The translations under genes and the position numbers were made by a program. A stretch of 64,000 nucleotides of DNA from Jeotgalibaca ciconiae (lineage in GTDB: Bacteria; Bacillota; Bacilli; Lactobacillales; Aerococcaceae): contig NZ_CP034465.1 in the NCBI RefSeq assembly GCF_003955755.1, positions 558,001-622,000 on the forward strand, written 5' to 3'. Under the pieces are notes generated by a model. That model saw only the letters and a program-made list of their open reading frames with translations, did not search any database and had not been told where the DNA came from. How positions within the stretch are numbered: position 1 is the first letter of the stretch; each line of letters starts with the position of its first letter. Below are positions 17,770 through 28,300 of this stretch, piece by piece.

Positions 17770-19128
17770 TTATATTATCGAATACCGTTGCCATTTATTG
17801 GAACGCCACCTTATTACAAAGAAAATGGAGCGGAAAGTCCAGTCGACAATCATCGCAATCCAAACGCTCATTAGCCCCATATCAAAAACATAAGCAAGGA
17901 GAAAACTACATCCTACACGAAAGACAAACATTGAGAATACCGATACGTACATCGTTGAAACAACATCTCCTGCTGCTCTCAGTGCATTTGGAAGTGTGAA
18001 AGAGGCTGGCCAAATCAACATCACAGCTACTCCATGAAGAATCATGACTTGGAAAGCCAGATTGATCGCTTCTGGCGAAAGGCTATAAAAATTCAAAACC
18101 GGCTTTAATACAAACAGAATCGGAATATTAAGCACAATTATGTATAAATAGGCTTTTTTCATCAATAGTCTTGTATAATACTTAGCTTGCTCATATTCCC
18201 CTGCTCCGACGCAGCGAGCAACGACGGTAGTAATAGCAAGTCCCATGGCAGCACCCGGTATAATTTCTAATCCAGTTAAACTGTTTGCCACTGCGTGTGC
18301 TGCAATGGAGGCAGTACTGAACGTCGCCACTAATCCTGTCATAATAATTTTCCCAATTTGGAAAATACTATTTTCCAAACCATTCGGAATCCCGATTCGC
18401 AAAATTCTTTTTATCATTTTAAAATCAATATCGCGTGGATTGTAAGAACTTATAAAGACAGGCAATTTAGGATTCCGCAACACATACATCATGGAGAAGG
18501 AACTAATCACCCTTGCGATTAAAGTCGATAATGCGGCTCCAAATACACCCCATTTGAAAATATAAATAAAAATAGAATTTCCTACTATATTAATGACATT
18601 CATGATAAGTGCATTAATCATTGCTTTTTTAGAATCGCCCATCACCCTTAGCAATGAAGCAGATACATTAAAAAGGCCTAAAAATGGAAACGAAGCAGCT
18701 GTTACGTAAAAATAAGTGACGGCACTATCCATAACGGGCGCCTCCACATTTCCAAATAAAGTTTGTAAAATCTGGCGGTTAAAAACAAGAGAAATAACTG
18801 CTACAAGAGTAGCAATAAAGGCAACAACCAAAAATAGCTGTTTTGCTGCATGCTTACTCATTTTGCTTTCCTTTTTCCCTAGATACTGACCTACAATAAT
18901 GGCTCCCCCGGCCGCAACAGTAGAGAAAAAGTTAATCGCCAGGAAATTGACACTGTCTACTAAAGCAACTCCAGATACGGCTTGCTCCCCCGCATAAGCG
19001 ACCATCATCGTATCAAAGAAACCAATCGATAAAGCAAGTGCCTGTTCAAAAATCAAAGGGACAATTAATTTCCTCAAAGCTTGAGGACTAAATAATAATT
19101 TTTCGTCTGCCAATTCACCTTTTGCCAA
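17770..19128 (-). CDS. MATE-family multidrug exporter
   Basis: TTG 19128 follows AAGGAG at 9 bases and gives 452 residues, the usual MATE length. The protein has two pseudo-repeated bundles of about six helices each, starting with LIVPLIFEQALALSIGFFDTMMVA, and MATE motifs such as ARCVGAGEYEQA in the second half. It probably uses a sodium or proton gradient to export cationic drugs. Monocistronic; no regulator is adjacent. Confidence 0.9.
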   Translation of the reverse strand: MAKGELADEKLLFSPQALRKLIVPLIFEQALALSIGFFDTMMVAYAGEQAVSGVALVDSVNFLAINFFSTVAAGGAIIVGQYLGKKESKMSKHAAKQLFLVVAFIATLVAVISLVFNRQILQTLFGNVEAPVMDSAVTYFYVTAASFPFLGLFNVSASLLRVMGDSKKAMINALIMNVINIVGNSIFIYIFKWGVFGAALSTLIARVISSFSMMYVLRNPKLPVFISSYNPRDIDFKMIKRILRIGIPNGLENSIFQIGKIIMTGLVATFSTASIAAHAVANSLTGLEIIPGAAMGLAITTVVARCVGAGEYEQAKYYTRLLMKKAYLYIIVLNIPILFVLKPVLNFYSLSPEAINLAFQVMILHGVAVMLIWPASFTLPNALRAAGDVVSTMYVSVFSMFVFRVGCSFLLAYVFDMGLMSVWIAMIVDWTFRSIFFVIRWRSNKWQRYSII

Positions 19129-19355
19129 AAATAAAATCTCCTTTTTACTAAACCTTTTTATTACAAATCTCAAATATAAGTTTGTCAGCTAGAAACTCAC
19201 AATGATGCAACGCATTCCTTTCAAATTTATTTTCATTCAAAAAGATTGTTTAAATCGTACAGCAAAACAGAAAGCGTTGTCATTTTTATAAGATTACTCT
19301 TCTATCTATTATAGCTAATTATCATAATAATTGCTTGGTTGAAAGGATTGATTTC

Positions 19356-19591
19356 GTGAAAAATAATCGTGTTGATTCTATCGATGAGTCACTTTGTTTT
19401 TATATTGTTTGGATGCAGTGCAATTCAGACAGCAGGAAACAGTTCAGATCGAATGGGTCATGAAAGGAATCACAGATAAAATAGGAGCTATTCTTACAGA
19501 AAATAACGAGCATACTCCTTCTGAGGAACGATACCAGATGATGATTGATTTTCAAAGAGATGAGGGGGTTCAGTTGAGCCCCCTCAAATAG
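19356..19591 (+). pseudogene. Decayed small lipoprotein gene with frameshifts
   Basis: GTG 19356 follows GAAAGG, but its own frame stops after 35 codons. In the next frame, from about 19360, a convincing lipoprotein signal appears (KIIVLILS...FILFGC-SAIQTAG). In a third frame the stretch GITDKIGAILTENNEH...MMIDFQRDEG runs to 19591. One extra A in the A-run after the GTG and a second indel would explain this. I do not recognise the family. It could also be chance. Confidence 0.4.
19562..19586 (-). terminator. Stem-loop overlapping the stop of the ParB-like gene
   Basis: TGAGGGGG and CCCCCTCA pair around a 9-base loop; the stop codon TGA of the minus-strand gene opens the stem. There is no long T run, so termination strength is uncertain. 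Confidence 0.6.
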
Positions 19592-20024
19592 TTGAGTCAC
19601 TAAGAGGTTCCTGCGATTTATCCTGCTTCGCCAAAAATGTCTCACAACAGCCAATCCAACAATCTTCATATTCTGCTTGCGAAATAATTTTAGTCGATAA
19701 ATCAAGAATCTCGTGGAGTTGTGCCACTTTACACCACTCCACACATTGGTGATACAGATTTTCTAAATCGTCAGAGATAACGTCCTCTTCTAGGATAAAA
19801 GGTAACGCTTGAATGCCATTTTGGGCCGCTACAAAGGCTCGTGTATGGCCGTCGATGAGGACTGGTTTTTCACTCCACGAAAAGGAATGAATCGTGATTG
19901 GTGAAAAGTTCGTCAAATCAGACGAAAACCATTCATTTATTTTCACAATCTTCGTATGCGATAAAAACAATTGGCTCAGTTGAAGCTCTTTTATTGTTAT
20001 CATATTTTTCTCAAAGTTATCCAC
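19584..20024 (-). CDS. ParB/sulfiredoxin-fold hypothetical protein
   Basis: A 146-residue protein starting at GTG 20024, 9 bases after GGAG. The segment KPVLIDGHTRAFVAAQNGIQALPFILEED matches the ParB N-terminal/Srx nucleotide-binding signature (xDGHTRxxxA). The C-terminal half is helical with two Cys in CWIGCCETF. There is no helix-turn-helix, so it is not a partitioning ParB. Stand-alone proteins of this type have no assigned role. Two or three DnaA-box-like sequences overlap its start region, and a truncated IS21 element follows on the other side. Confidence 0.6.
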   Translation of the reverse strand: MDNFEKNMITIKELQLSQLFLSHTKIVKINEWFSSDLTNFSPITIHSFSWSEKPVLIDGHTRAFVAAQNGIQALPFILEEDVISDDLENLYHQCVEWCKVAQLHEILDLSTKIISQAEYEDCWIGCCETFLAKQDKSQEPLSDSTI

Positions 20025-20064
20025 TGTGGAAAACTCCTTTCGTTTTATATTTTATTTATCCACA
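20017..20064. promoter_or_regulatory. Cluster of DnaA-box-like sequences
   Basis: TTATCCACT (20017-20025, plus), TTTTCCACA (20033-20025, minus) and an exact TTATCCACA (20056-20064, plus) occur within 48 bases, next to the ParB-like gene start. This may be a relic of a replicon or a DnaA-controlled promoter. Confidence 0.4.
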
Positions 20065-20087
20065 ATGTAATCAAATAAAAGAGACTT

Positions 20088-21329
20088 TTGGGTCAGCCTC
20101 CGGTTGGGTACACTAAATTTTGTGAAGACTATCAAAGACATATTGATCAATACCGCTTGACGAATCACTTAAAACATAAACCCGGTGTATCGATTCAAGT
20201 CGATTGGAGCGGCTCAACCATGGATTTGCTCGATACTGACACCGGTGAATTAATAACTGTTTACCTCTTTGTAGGAACCCTGCCTTACAGTCAATACACC
20301 TATGTAGAACCCACACTTGATATGAAAAGCGACACTTGGCTTCGTTGCCACATAAACATGTTTGAATATTTTGGCGGAACGACTATCCGGCTTATAAGTG
20401 ACAACTTAAAGACAGGTGTGATCAGCCATCCAAAAGAAGGAGATATTGTCTTAAATGAGCAGTATGAGTCTTTAGCCAATCATTACGTAATGGCTGTCAT
20501 GCCTGCTCAAGTACGTAAACCAAAACAGAAAGCAGCTGTAGAAGGCGCAGTTGGTAAAATAGCCATGGCCGTGATTGCTCCACTGCGAAATGAAATCTTT
20601 ACGACTATGGGCGAGTTAAAGGCAGCTATTCGTGAAAAACTGGAGTTCTATAATGCCAAACCTTTTCAGAAACGTGAAGGAAGCCGACGGCTCATATTCA
20701 CAGAGACAGAACAGGAAAAACTCCGACCGTTGCCTTCAATCCCTTATGAAATTGCTGAGTGGGTTTACGGAAGAACCGTTAAACTCGATTGCCATATTAC
20801 CTTTCAAAAAAACAACTACTCCTGCCCCTACCAATATGTAAAAAAGAAAGTGGATTTAAAAGTAACCGCTCATTTTCTTGAAATCTATTATCAAAATGAA
20901 CGAATTGCTACTCACAAACGATTTCCCACCTATAAAGAATATACCTTTTCAACCTTACCTGAACACCTGCCAGATCAATTTAATCGACTAGAATGGAACG
21001 AACAGAGGTTACTAAATTGGGCACAAACGATTGGTCCTTTTACTTATAAAGTAATTCAACGTATTTTTGAGAGATTACAACTCAAAGAACAAGGGTATCA
21101 GTCTTGTTTGTCTGTTTTAAATCTATCAAAGAAACACTCCAATGAAGCCTTAGAGAAAGCATGTCAAATTGCTTTAGAACGACTTCACTCGCCAAGGTAT
21201 CGTCAGTTAAACACCATTTTAAACAACCCCAATAATAAAGAGATTTTAGAAGAAGCAGAAAGTGCCCAAAAAGAAACCCTAGGTTTTGTGAGAGGCCCAG
21301 AATACTATGGAGGAGATATCAATGATTGA
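20088..21329 (+). pseudogene. istA: IS21-family transposase IstA, 5'-truncated
   Basis: The open frame covers 413 residues with an rve-type DDE core: Asp in VDWSGS, Asp in LISDNL and Glu in EGAVGK. Intact IstA proteins are about 500 residues or more and begin with a helix-turn-helix that is absent here; similarity starts near PVGYTKFCEDYQ. About 100 N-terminal codons and the left inverted repeat are missing, so it is probably inactive. It overlaps istB by 23 bases, as usual for IS21. Confidence 0.85.
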
Positions 21330-22065
21330 CAACGAAACAGTACGCAAATTAAGACAATTAGACTTAAGCGAATTTGTAGATACATTAGAGATGCAAGAAA
21401 TGGATCAGGATACCAGACACTTGCCTTTTGACGAACGCCTACAGATATCCATCGATTACCTTTACCAAGAAAAATACAATAAACGAGTAAGTGGATTAAT
21501 TAAACGATCCAAGTTCCGAATACAAGACGCAGATGTTGCTTCAATCCACTATGAAAAACGCGAGATTGACCGTCAAACCCTTCAAGAACTGGCAACCTGC
21601 AATTACATCAATCACCGACAGAATGTTATTTTCCAAGGGTTTACAGGTTCAGGAAAAAAATACTTAGCTTGTGCTTTAGGCAAGGAGGCCTGTAAACAAG
21701 AAATTCGAACGCGCTATGTCCGCCTCCCTGATCTATTAATCGAGCGAGATGAAGCGACCCTCAAACCTAAAGGCGTAACGAATCTCATCAAAAAGTTTTC
21801 CAATTATGGTTTGCTTATTATAGACGAATGGTTACTGGATGACTTATTGGAAGAAGATTTAAAATTTCTCTTTGAGATTATTGAGCGTCGATACGATTCC
21901 GGCTCCACTATTTATTGTACACAATTTAGAAAATCGGATTGGCATCAAAGACTAGGTGGCGGTGTCCATGCGGACGCGATAATGGACAGAATCGTTCATA
22001 ATGCGGTTTGGTATGACACCGGTCAGCTAAATATGTGCGAACACCATTCCTTCAATCAACAATAA
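21307..22065 (+). CDS. istB: IS21-family helper ATPase IstB
   Basis: A 252-residue DnaC-like AAA+ protein: Walker A region GFTGSGKKY, Walker B LLIIDEW and the C-terminal YDSGSTIYCTQF segment. IstB assembles on DNA and activates IstA. The Walker A has Lys where Thr or Ser normally binds magnesium (GSGKK), which should weaken ATP use. With istA truncated, the element looks dead. AGGAG precedes the start within istA. Confidence 0.88.
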   Translation: MEEISMIDNETVRKLRQLDLSEFVDTLEMQEMDQDTRHLPFDERLQISIDYLYQEKYNKRVSGLIKRSKFRIQDADVASIHYEKREIDRQTLQELATCNYINHRQNVIFQGFTGSGKKYLACALGKEACKQEIRTRYVRLPDLLIERDEATLKPKGVTNLIKKFSNYGLLIIDEWLLDDLLEEDLKFLFEIIERRYDSGSTIYCTQFRKSDWHQRLGGGVHADAIMDRIVHNAVWYDTGQLNMCEHHSFNQQ

Positions 22066-22080
22066 ATAGAAAAATCACCT

Positions 22081-22114
22081 AAAATAGCTATGCTGAAACT
22101 GGCATGGCTATTTT
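22081..22114 (+). terminator. Stem-loop after istB
   Basis: AAAATAGCTATGC pairs with GCATGGCTATTTT around a short loop, 15 bases after the istB stop. The remaining bases to 22300 are a likely IS right-end remnant without recognisable genes. Confidence 0.6.
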
Positions 22115-22304
22115 GCTGGACTCAAAGCACGTATAAGCGGACTCCAATTGGATATCCAAAGACTCAAGAGAGTGGATAGGTGGGCCTGAAGGCGCGTAAT
22201 AATCAGTCTGATGTCTCTATTTTTAATTTGGTCATTATATTCTTGGCTATAATGATTTATTTCGAAATAGATTAGGATATTACCTAGTCCAACTTCTCTC
22301 TAAC

Positions 22305-22344
22305 AAAAAAAATCCCCTCATCCGCATTTCTGCTTCAAAGGGGA
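22305..22344 (-). terminator. Terminator after the amylopullulanase gene
   Basis: On the minus strand TCCCCT (22344-22339) pairs with AGGGGA (22318-22313) and is followed by eight T residues. It lies 25 bases past the stop. Confidence 0.82.
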
Positions 22345-22368
22345 GTCATTCATTTAATTAATAGTATT

Positions 22369-25300
22369 CTATTCTTTTCTTTCGTCTTTCTTAAACGTAA
22401 ATGCTAACGCAACTCCACTTCCGATGAAGACTAATCCAATGATTGAAACCATTAGATCGTTTGTTTTTCCTGTAAAAGGTAAATTGTCTTCTTCACTGTC
22501 TGTAGCTGCGTCTTCTTCACTGTCTGTAGCTGCGTCTTCTTCACTGTCTGTAGCTGCGTCTTCTTCACTGTCTGTAGCTGCGTCTTCTTCACTGTCTGTA
22601 GCTGCGTCTTCTTCACTGTCTGTAGCTGCGTCTTCTTCAGTTGAATCATCTGTGTCCGATCCGTCTGGTTCTTCAACCGTATCACCTGCAACTAAGATAA
22701 CTGTACCGCCATCCGCGTTCCCAGGGATGTCGATCGTTACTGTACCATCTGCTGCGACTACGTAAGTTACGTCATTATATACATCAATAACTTCTGAACC
22801 AGCCGCTAATCCTAGTGCAAACGTTGAAACTCTTGCGCTACTTGTCGAGTTTACTGCAAATGTTGATTCTACTGCATCTTCATTCGTGTTTAACCCAACA
22901 AATATTTGTTCATTACCGTACGTACGAGCAAACACTGAGTAGCCTGTTTCGTTTGTTCCAGCTACATGTTGACGTGTTCCTTTTGAGAAGACATCTGAGT
23001 AGTCGGCACGAATATTTAATAGTTTCTTGTAGTGCATTAACATATCGTTATCGTCGTTTGCAATACTCCAATCAAGATTGTAACGGTTCTCGTCGTAATA
23101 TCTACCAACTGAATCATCATGCATTAATCCTGATTGTCCAAGTTCTTCACCATAGTAAATAACGGGTTGTCCTTTAGCTGTAATTTGAAGGGCAGCGGCT
23201 ACTTTAAACTTGTTTCTAGCCTCTTCTTCTGTAAGGGCATTTTCACCTTGTGTTAGACTATATAAGAATCCATCTTCATCATGACTACTTAAGAATTGAC
23301 CCAACATAGCAGTATTATCTATCTTACCATTTCGGTCTGACAATTCTTTTTCAACTTGAGAGATATTTCCGTTGATGAATCGTTCTGCTTGTCCTTTAAA
23401 GTTAAAGTCTAGAAGAGAATCCATACGACCTGTTCTTAGTTGATCACCTGTACTATTCACACTTGCCCCATACCATTCTCCAATCATCTTGAAGTCCGGT
23501 TTTTCTCTTGTAATTTCATTCTTGAATGCATTCCAAGTTGTGTTGTCTACGTGTTTCACTGTATCTACTCGGAAATAATCAATTGTGTTGTTATTTTTTG
23601 TCGTAAATTTATCAAGCTCTTTAATCCAATCAACTTGCCATTGAATGATTCGATCACGAACTATTGGATCTTCTGTTTTAAAATCAGGTAAGCCATCTAA
23701 TTCTCCAAGAATATCATCAGTCGCTACTGGGTTTTCACGGATCATACCCTCAAATTGGTCAGCGTTATTCATACCATAGCCAGCATGGTTTAACACCACA
23801 TCAACCATAATCTTCATACCACGATCATGCGCTTCATCAATCAGTGTAGCAAATGTTTCTTTGTCACCAAGATTCTCATCAATTTTTGTGAAATCCTTTG
23901 CCCAATAACCATGGTAACCGTATCGATCTTCACCATTGGCCATTTCCATGCCATCGTCAATATTATCAACAATTGGTGTTATCCAGATTGTGTTAATGCC
24001 TAGTTCTTCTAGATAGTCTAAGTTATTGATAACACCTTGGAAATCTCCACCATGGTAGCTTTCAGATAGTTCATTTGATGGCATACCTTCTGGTTTTTCG
24101 CTATTACTAAATCGATCCGTTAGCATGAAGTAAATTCGTGCTTCATCCCAATCAAAGTCTGCATCGTCTTTAATTTGACGTGACTTCACTTCTACATCGA
24201 CTGTTGAATTGTGTCGATTACCAAACTCGTCTACTAATACGATATTTAATGTTTTCACACCTGGTTCTATCGTATTTTTAACAGCTATGGTATGTTCCAT
24301 GAGTTCTGTGTTAATCGCGACACGTTCTGGTCCTCCTATTGGCGTTAAGTCGATATAAGCTGCTCTTAACTCATAGTCATCTGATACTTCTGAATCAATC
24401 GTTACCACTGCATTTTCATTGTATGAAATAGTTTTTGGATTGATCGATGTTTCAGCTGTAACAGTCGGCTGCGCAAATAATAATGTTGAGCGACCATCTT
24501 CGTTTGTGTTATATGGATCTGCAACTTCTTCTGTTTCGCCATCGATAGTAACAAGGTACGTATAGTCGTAGTTCCCTACTTCAATGTCTTCAATCGTGTG
24601 AACATAGTATTCGTTTACTGCGTCATACGTCATATCATACACTTCTGTATTCGCATTTGTTCGGAATAGTTCAACGATGTTGCGCATAAATGTTGCAAAC
24701 GCACCGGCATCCGCTGTTTCTTCTTTTGTAATGCTTAATTGTACTTGTTCGATTTTATCCATTTCACTTGCCAAGAATAATTCTGGATCACGGTAGAAGA
24801 ATGTAGCGTTCCCATCTTCTAAAACTGGACCATTGATAGATGGAACGGCAAAATATTCACCTTTTCCTTCTTCGATTATTACTTTTGAAATCATTTCCCC
24901 TATAGGAATTTCAATATAACGGTCTTCATTAAATGGATCTTCTTCTACCCAGTCACCTTTACGAATCTTGAAACCTACTTCAGTTGTTAAATAACCAACT
25001 GGGATTCGGACAACGGCACCTTTGTCTGTAATTTCATCGAAGAGAATCTCGTCATCTTTAACGCCTGTTCCCCACACCCATAAATTCCAGTCTTCGTAGT
25101 CATTATTCTTACGAACATACGTTAACTCGATGTAGCGTTGATCTAATAATTCAACATCATCTAGTGAGTAGTAAACTTCTGGGTTTCCACCGACAATCCA
25201 AACCTCAACAGACTTTTCACCTTCTGGAATCGTAATCACTCGATCTGCTTCTTGAGAGTCCCAGTTTCCTAAACGAGTAATTAAATTCAATTTATCTGAA

Positions 25301-28300
25301 GCAAAGCTCACAGTTGATTGTACATAACCACCTGTTGATTCTTCGCCAAATGCATAAGCACTTCCGTCGACATCTGCCGTCCACAACCATAAGCCCCAAT
25401 CCGCTTGTTGCCCATCTGGACGCATGTAGTTGATTGTATATTCATACATTTCACCTACGACAAAGATTGTGTGCGTTGCTTTATCTCCATCAAAAGTAGC
25501 ATCAATTATAATTTCAGTTGCTGGTGAAATATCTTCCGAAATCGTTACCTTGTTGCCAGCGATTGTAACACCAGCGATTTCAGTTGCTAATGCAAAGTCT
25601 GCATCTACTACTTCTTTTTCGCCTTCGTCATTCACATAAGTGGCTGTTAATGTAACAGTAGCACCTGGTTCAACGTCCTTATCTCCTTCGATAATTAAAC
25701 CTGGAAGGATTAATTGGTTATTTCCATCGTTACCAGCGATTATATCGTTAGCTGGATCGTTTATCCAGTTATCACCATTCACAACGAATTTATATTCATA
25801 AACACCTGGTGTTACGTCAACCGTAACTGACCAAACATCGTCCTCGCCTTTTTCCATTGAGAAGGCAGTTGCTTCCCAACCGTTAAAGCTCCCAGCAACA
25901 TTGACAGTCTCTGTTGTTTCGTCACCTTCATAGCTAAATGTCACGGTGCCATCTTCATTAATTACTGGTGATTCAACACTTGATGGGGACTCTACTTCAA
26001 CTGGAACTAACTCGTCTACACGAATAATAGCTGCAGATAAAGCATCTAGTACGACTTCATTTCCATCAACTGAAATGCCTTCTGGGTTAGCAATCGTAGT
26101 TGTTCCTGCTGTTTCAGCATCCACTATAATTTCACCATCTGATAAATTAAATGGAATCGTTAAATGTCTTTCTTTATCATCAGAGTTGATTAAAATAAAG
26201 TAAGTATCACCTGCTGAATCTGTTGCGCGGTAGACAATTGCTAAGTCTGTTTTCTTGATTTCAGGTACTCTAACAAACGAAACCATGTCATCAATTTCCG
26301 CCATTGTCCCTTTGCTGAATGCATCCGTACTTCTTCTTAACTCGATTAACCCTTTTGTATAAGCACGAGTTGTTGTATGGATCGGGAAGTCTGCTGTGTT
26401 TGTAGCCATGTTCCAATCAAACTTGTTTACCGCATCCGTCGAGTCATACGAGTCATGCACAAAGTATGGATATTCAAACGGGTTTCCGTCTGTATCCTCC
26501 ATGTAAGTAATTTTATCTGGAATTTGATCTGCTGGTACAGTCGTTTTAAAGTCTGGATGTCTAAATTGTTTTGTTCGTCCAAATTCTTGTCCGGCATGAA
26601 TAAATGGTGTTCCTTGGGCCGTTAGAACCATCAAGTTTCCTAAACGAATTCGTTCGTGAATTTCTTGTTGGTGATTTTTTGGATCTTTCTGAATCGATTG
26701 TGCAATAACGTCATGTAAGGTTAAGTTATCATGCGCCGCAATATATGTAACAACGTCGCCTGGATCGTCCGCTTCAAAGTTTCCAGGGTTGGCTGTTAAG
26801 TTGTTATAAATACTTTCAACTGAACGAGCTCCGCCGGTTAAGAAACGTGGCTCACCTTCACTACCAAATCCTGATTTTAATTCATTACGCATTTCGTCAG
26901 AGAATGATCCAACTGCTTTTGTATCTTTCATCCATTGTTGGTCAGCAGGTTGTACATTATCGCCGTCATCTCCAGCGTATGTTACCCACCCCTCACCAAT
27001 CATTAGAATATTCGGGTTAATCGCTGCTGCTTCGTCATAAGCTTTTTGAATCGACTCCGCATCGTGGTCACCCATCATGTCAAAACGGAATCCATCTACT
27101 TTGTATTCTTCAACCCAGTAAGTAATTGAGTCGACTAATACACGACGAGCCATTTCATGAGTTGTTCCTAAACGGCCACCACCAAAGTTCGTTTTCGGCG
27201 TACCGTCAGCTTCCATAAAGTGGTAGTAGTTTGGTTCTAAGTCTTCAAAGATGTAGTCACGAGCTGTATGGTTATAAACAACATCTAAAATAACACCCAT
27301 ACCACGCTTGTGGATTTCATTAATTAGGTTCTTGAATTCTTCAATACGTTTCGCTGGGTCCGCTGCATCTTCTGAATACATACCCGTTAACGCAAAGTAA
27401 CTTTGCGGGTCGTAACCCCAGTTATAATTGGTTCCACTTGCCGCATACTCCGGCATACGTTCATGGCGGTTAAACTCATCCGCGAAGAAGTAGCTCATCA
27501 CTGGTAATAATTGAACGTGAGTCGCTCCTAAATCTTCGATATAATCTAGTTTTTCAACAAACGCCGCAAATGTACCAAATTGACTTGTTAAGTCATCTGC
27601 GATAGTAGGATCTGACGTAAAGTCACGAACGTGCACTTCATAAATAATACCATCCTCACGCTTTTCAAATCCTTCAATATTTGCAAAGTCTAGATCAGGA
27701 CCAATGTCTCTTGGGTTTACAATTGCTGCTTTCCCAATATAGTTCTGACCTTCTCTTTCATTATCCCACTGCGCCATTGAACGAGCGTAAGGATCAAGAG
27801 CTAAAACTTTTTCTCCGCCTCGATCAATTTCAAAGTGGTAGAAGTAACCTGTGACATCTGATAAACCAGTTGTTGAATCGTCTAATTCGACTGCCCAAAC
27901 ACCACGGTCTCCTTTTGTCATTTCAACATTTTTAACAATTTCATCTTGGTCATTTTTATCGTATAAAATAACGTTTACGTTATTCGCACTTGGCGACCAG
28001 AATTTCAGTGTTGGCGTACCGTCTTCACCGAAAACTAAGCCTAATTCGCCATCATAGGCATAAAGAGAATCTTTCAAGCGCCATCCAACGTTTACTAAAA
28101 TCTTGCGTTGGTTATAAATAACTTTATAGGCACCCTGTTCAAAATCAAATGCGCCTTCTAAGATGACAACATTACGTTCTGTATCCATTGTGATTGTATA
28201 ATTTGATAGATCAATGTCTTCGTCTGAATTGAGTAATGACAGGCCTTCTCGAATCATTTCTTCTGTAACGCCTTCTAATGAGTGAAAACCAATTTCTAAT

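Noticed and set aside
20017-20064. Chromosomal origin of replication
   Set aside because: Only three boxes occur, without dnaA, dnaN or an AT-rich unwinding element, and the context is accessory DNA.
22486-22639. Tandem 24-bp units looked CRISPR-like
   Set aside because: The units are contiguous without spacers, are in frame, and encode the TDSEEDAA stalk of a surface protein.
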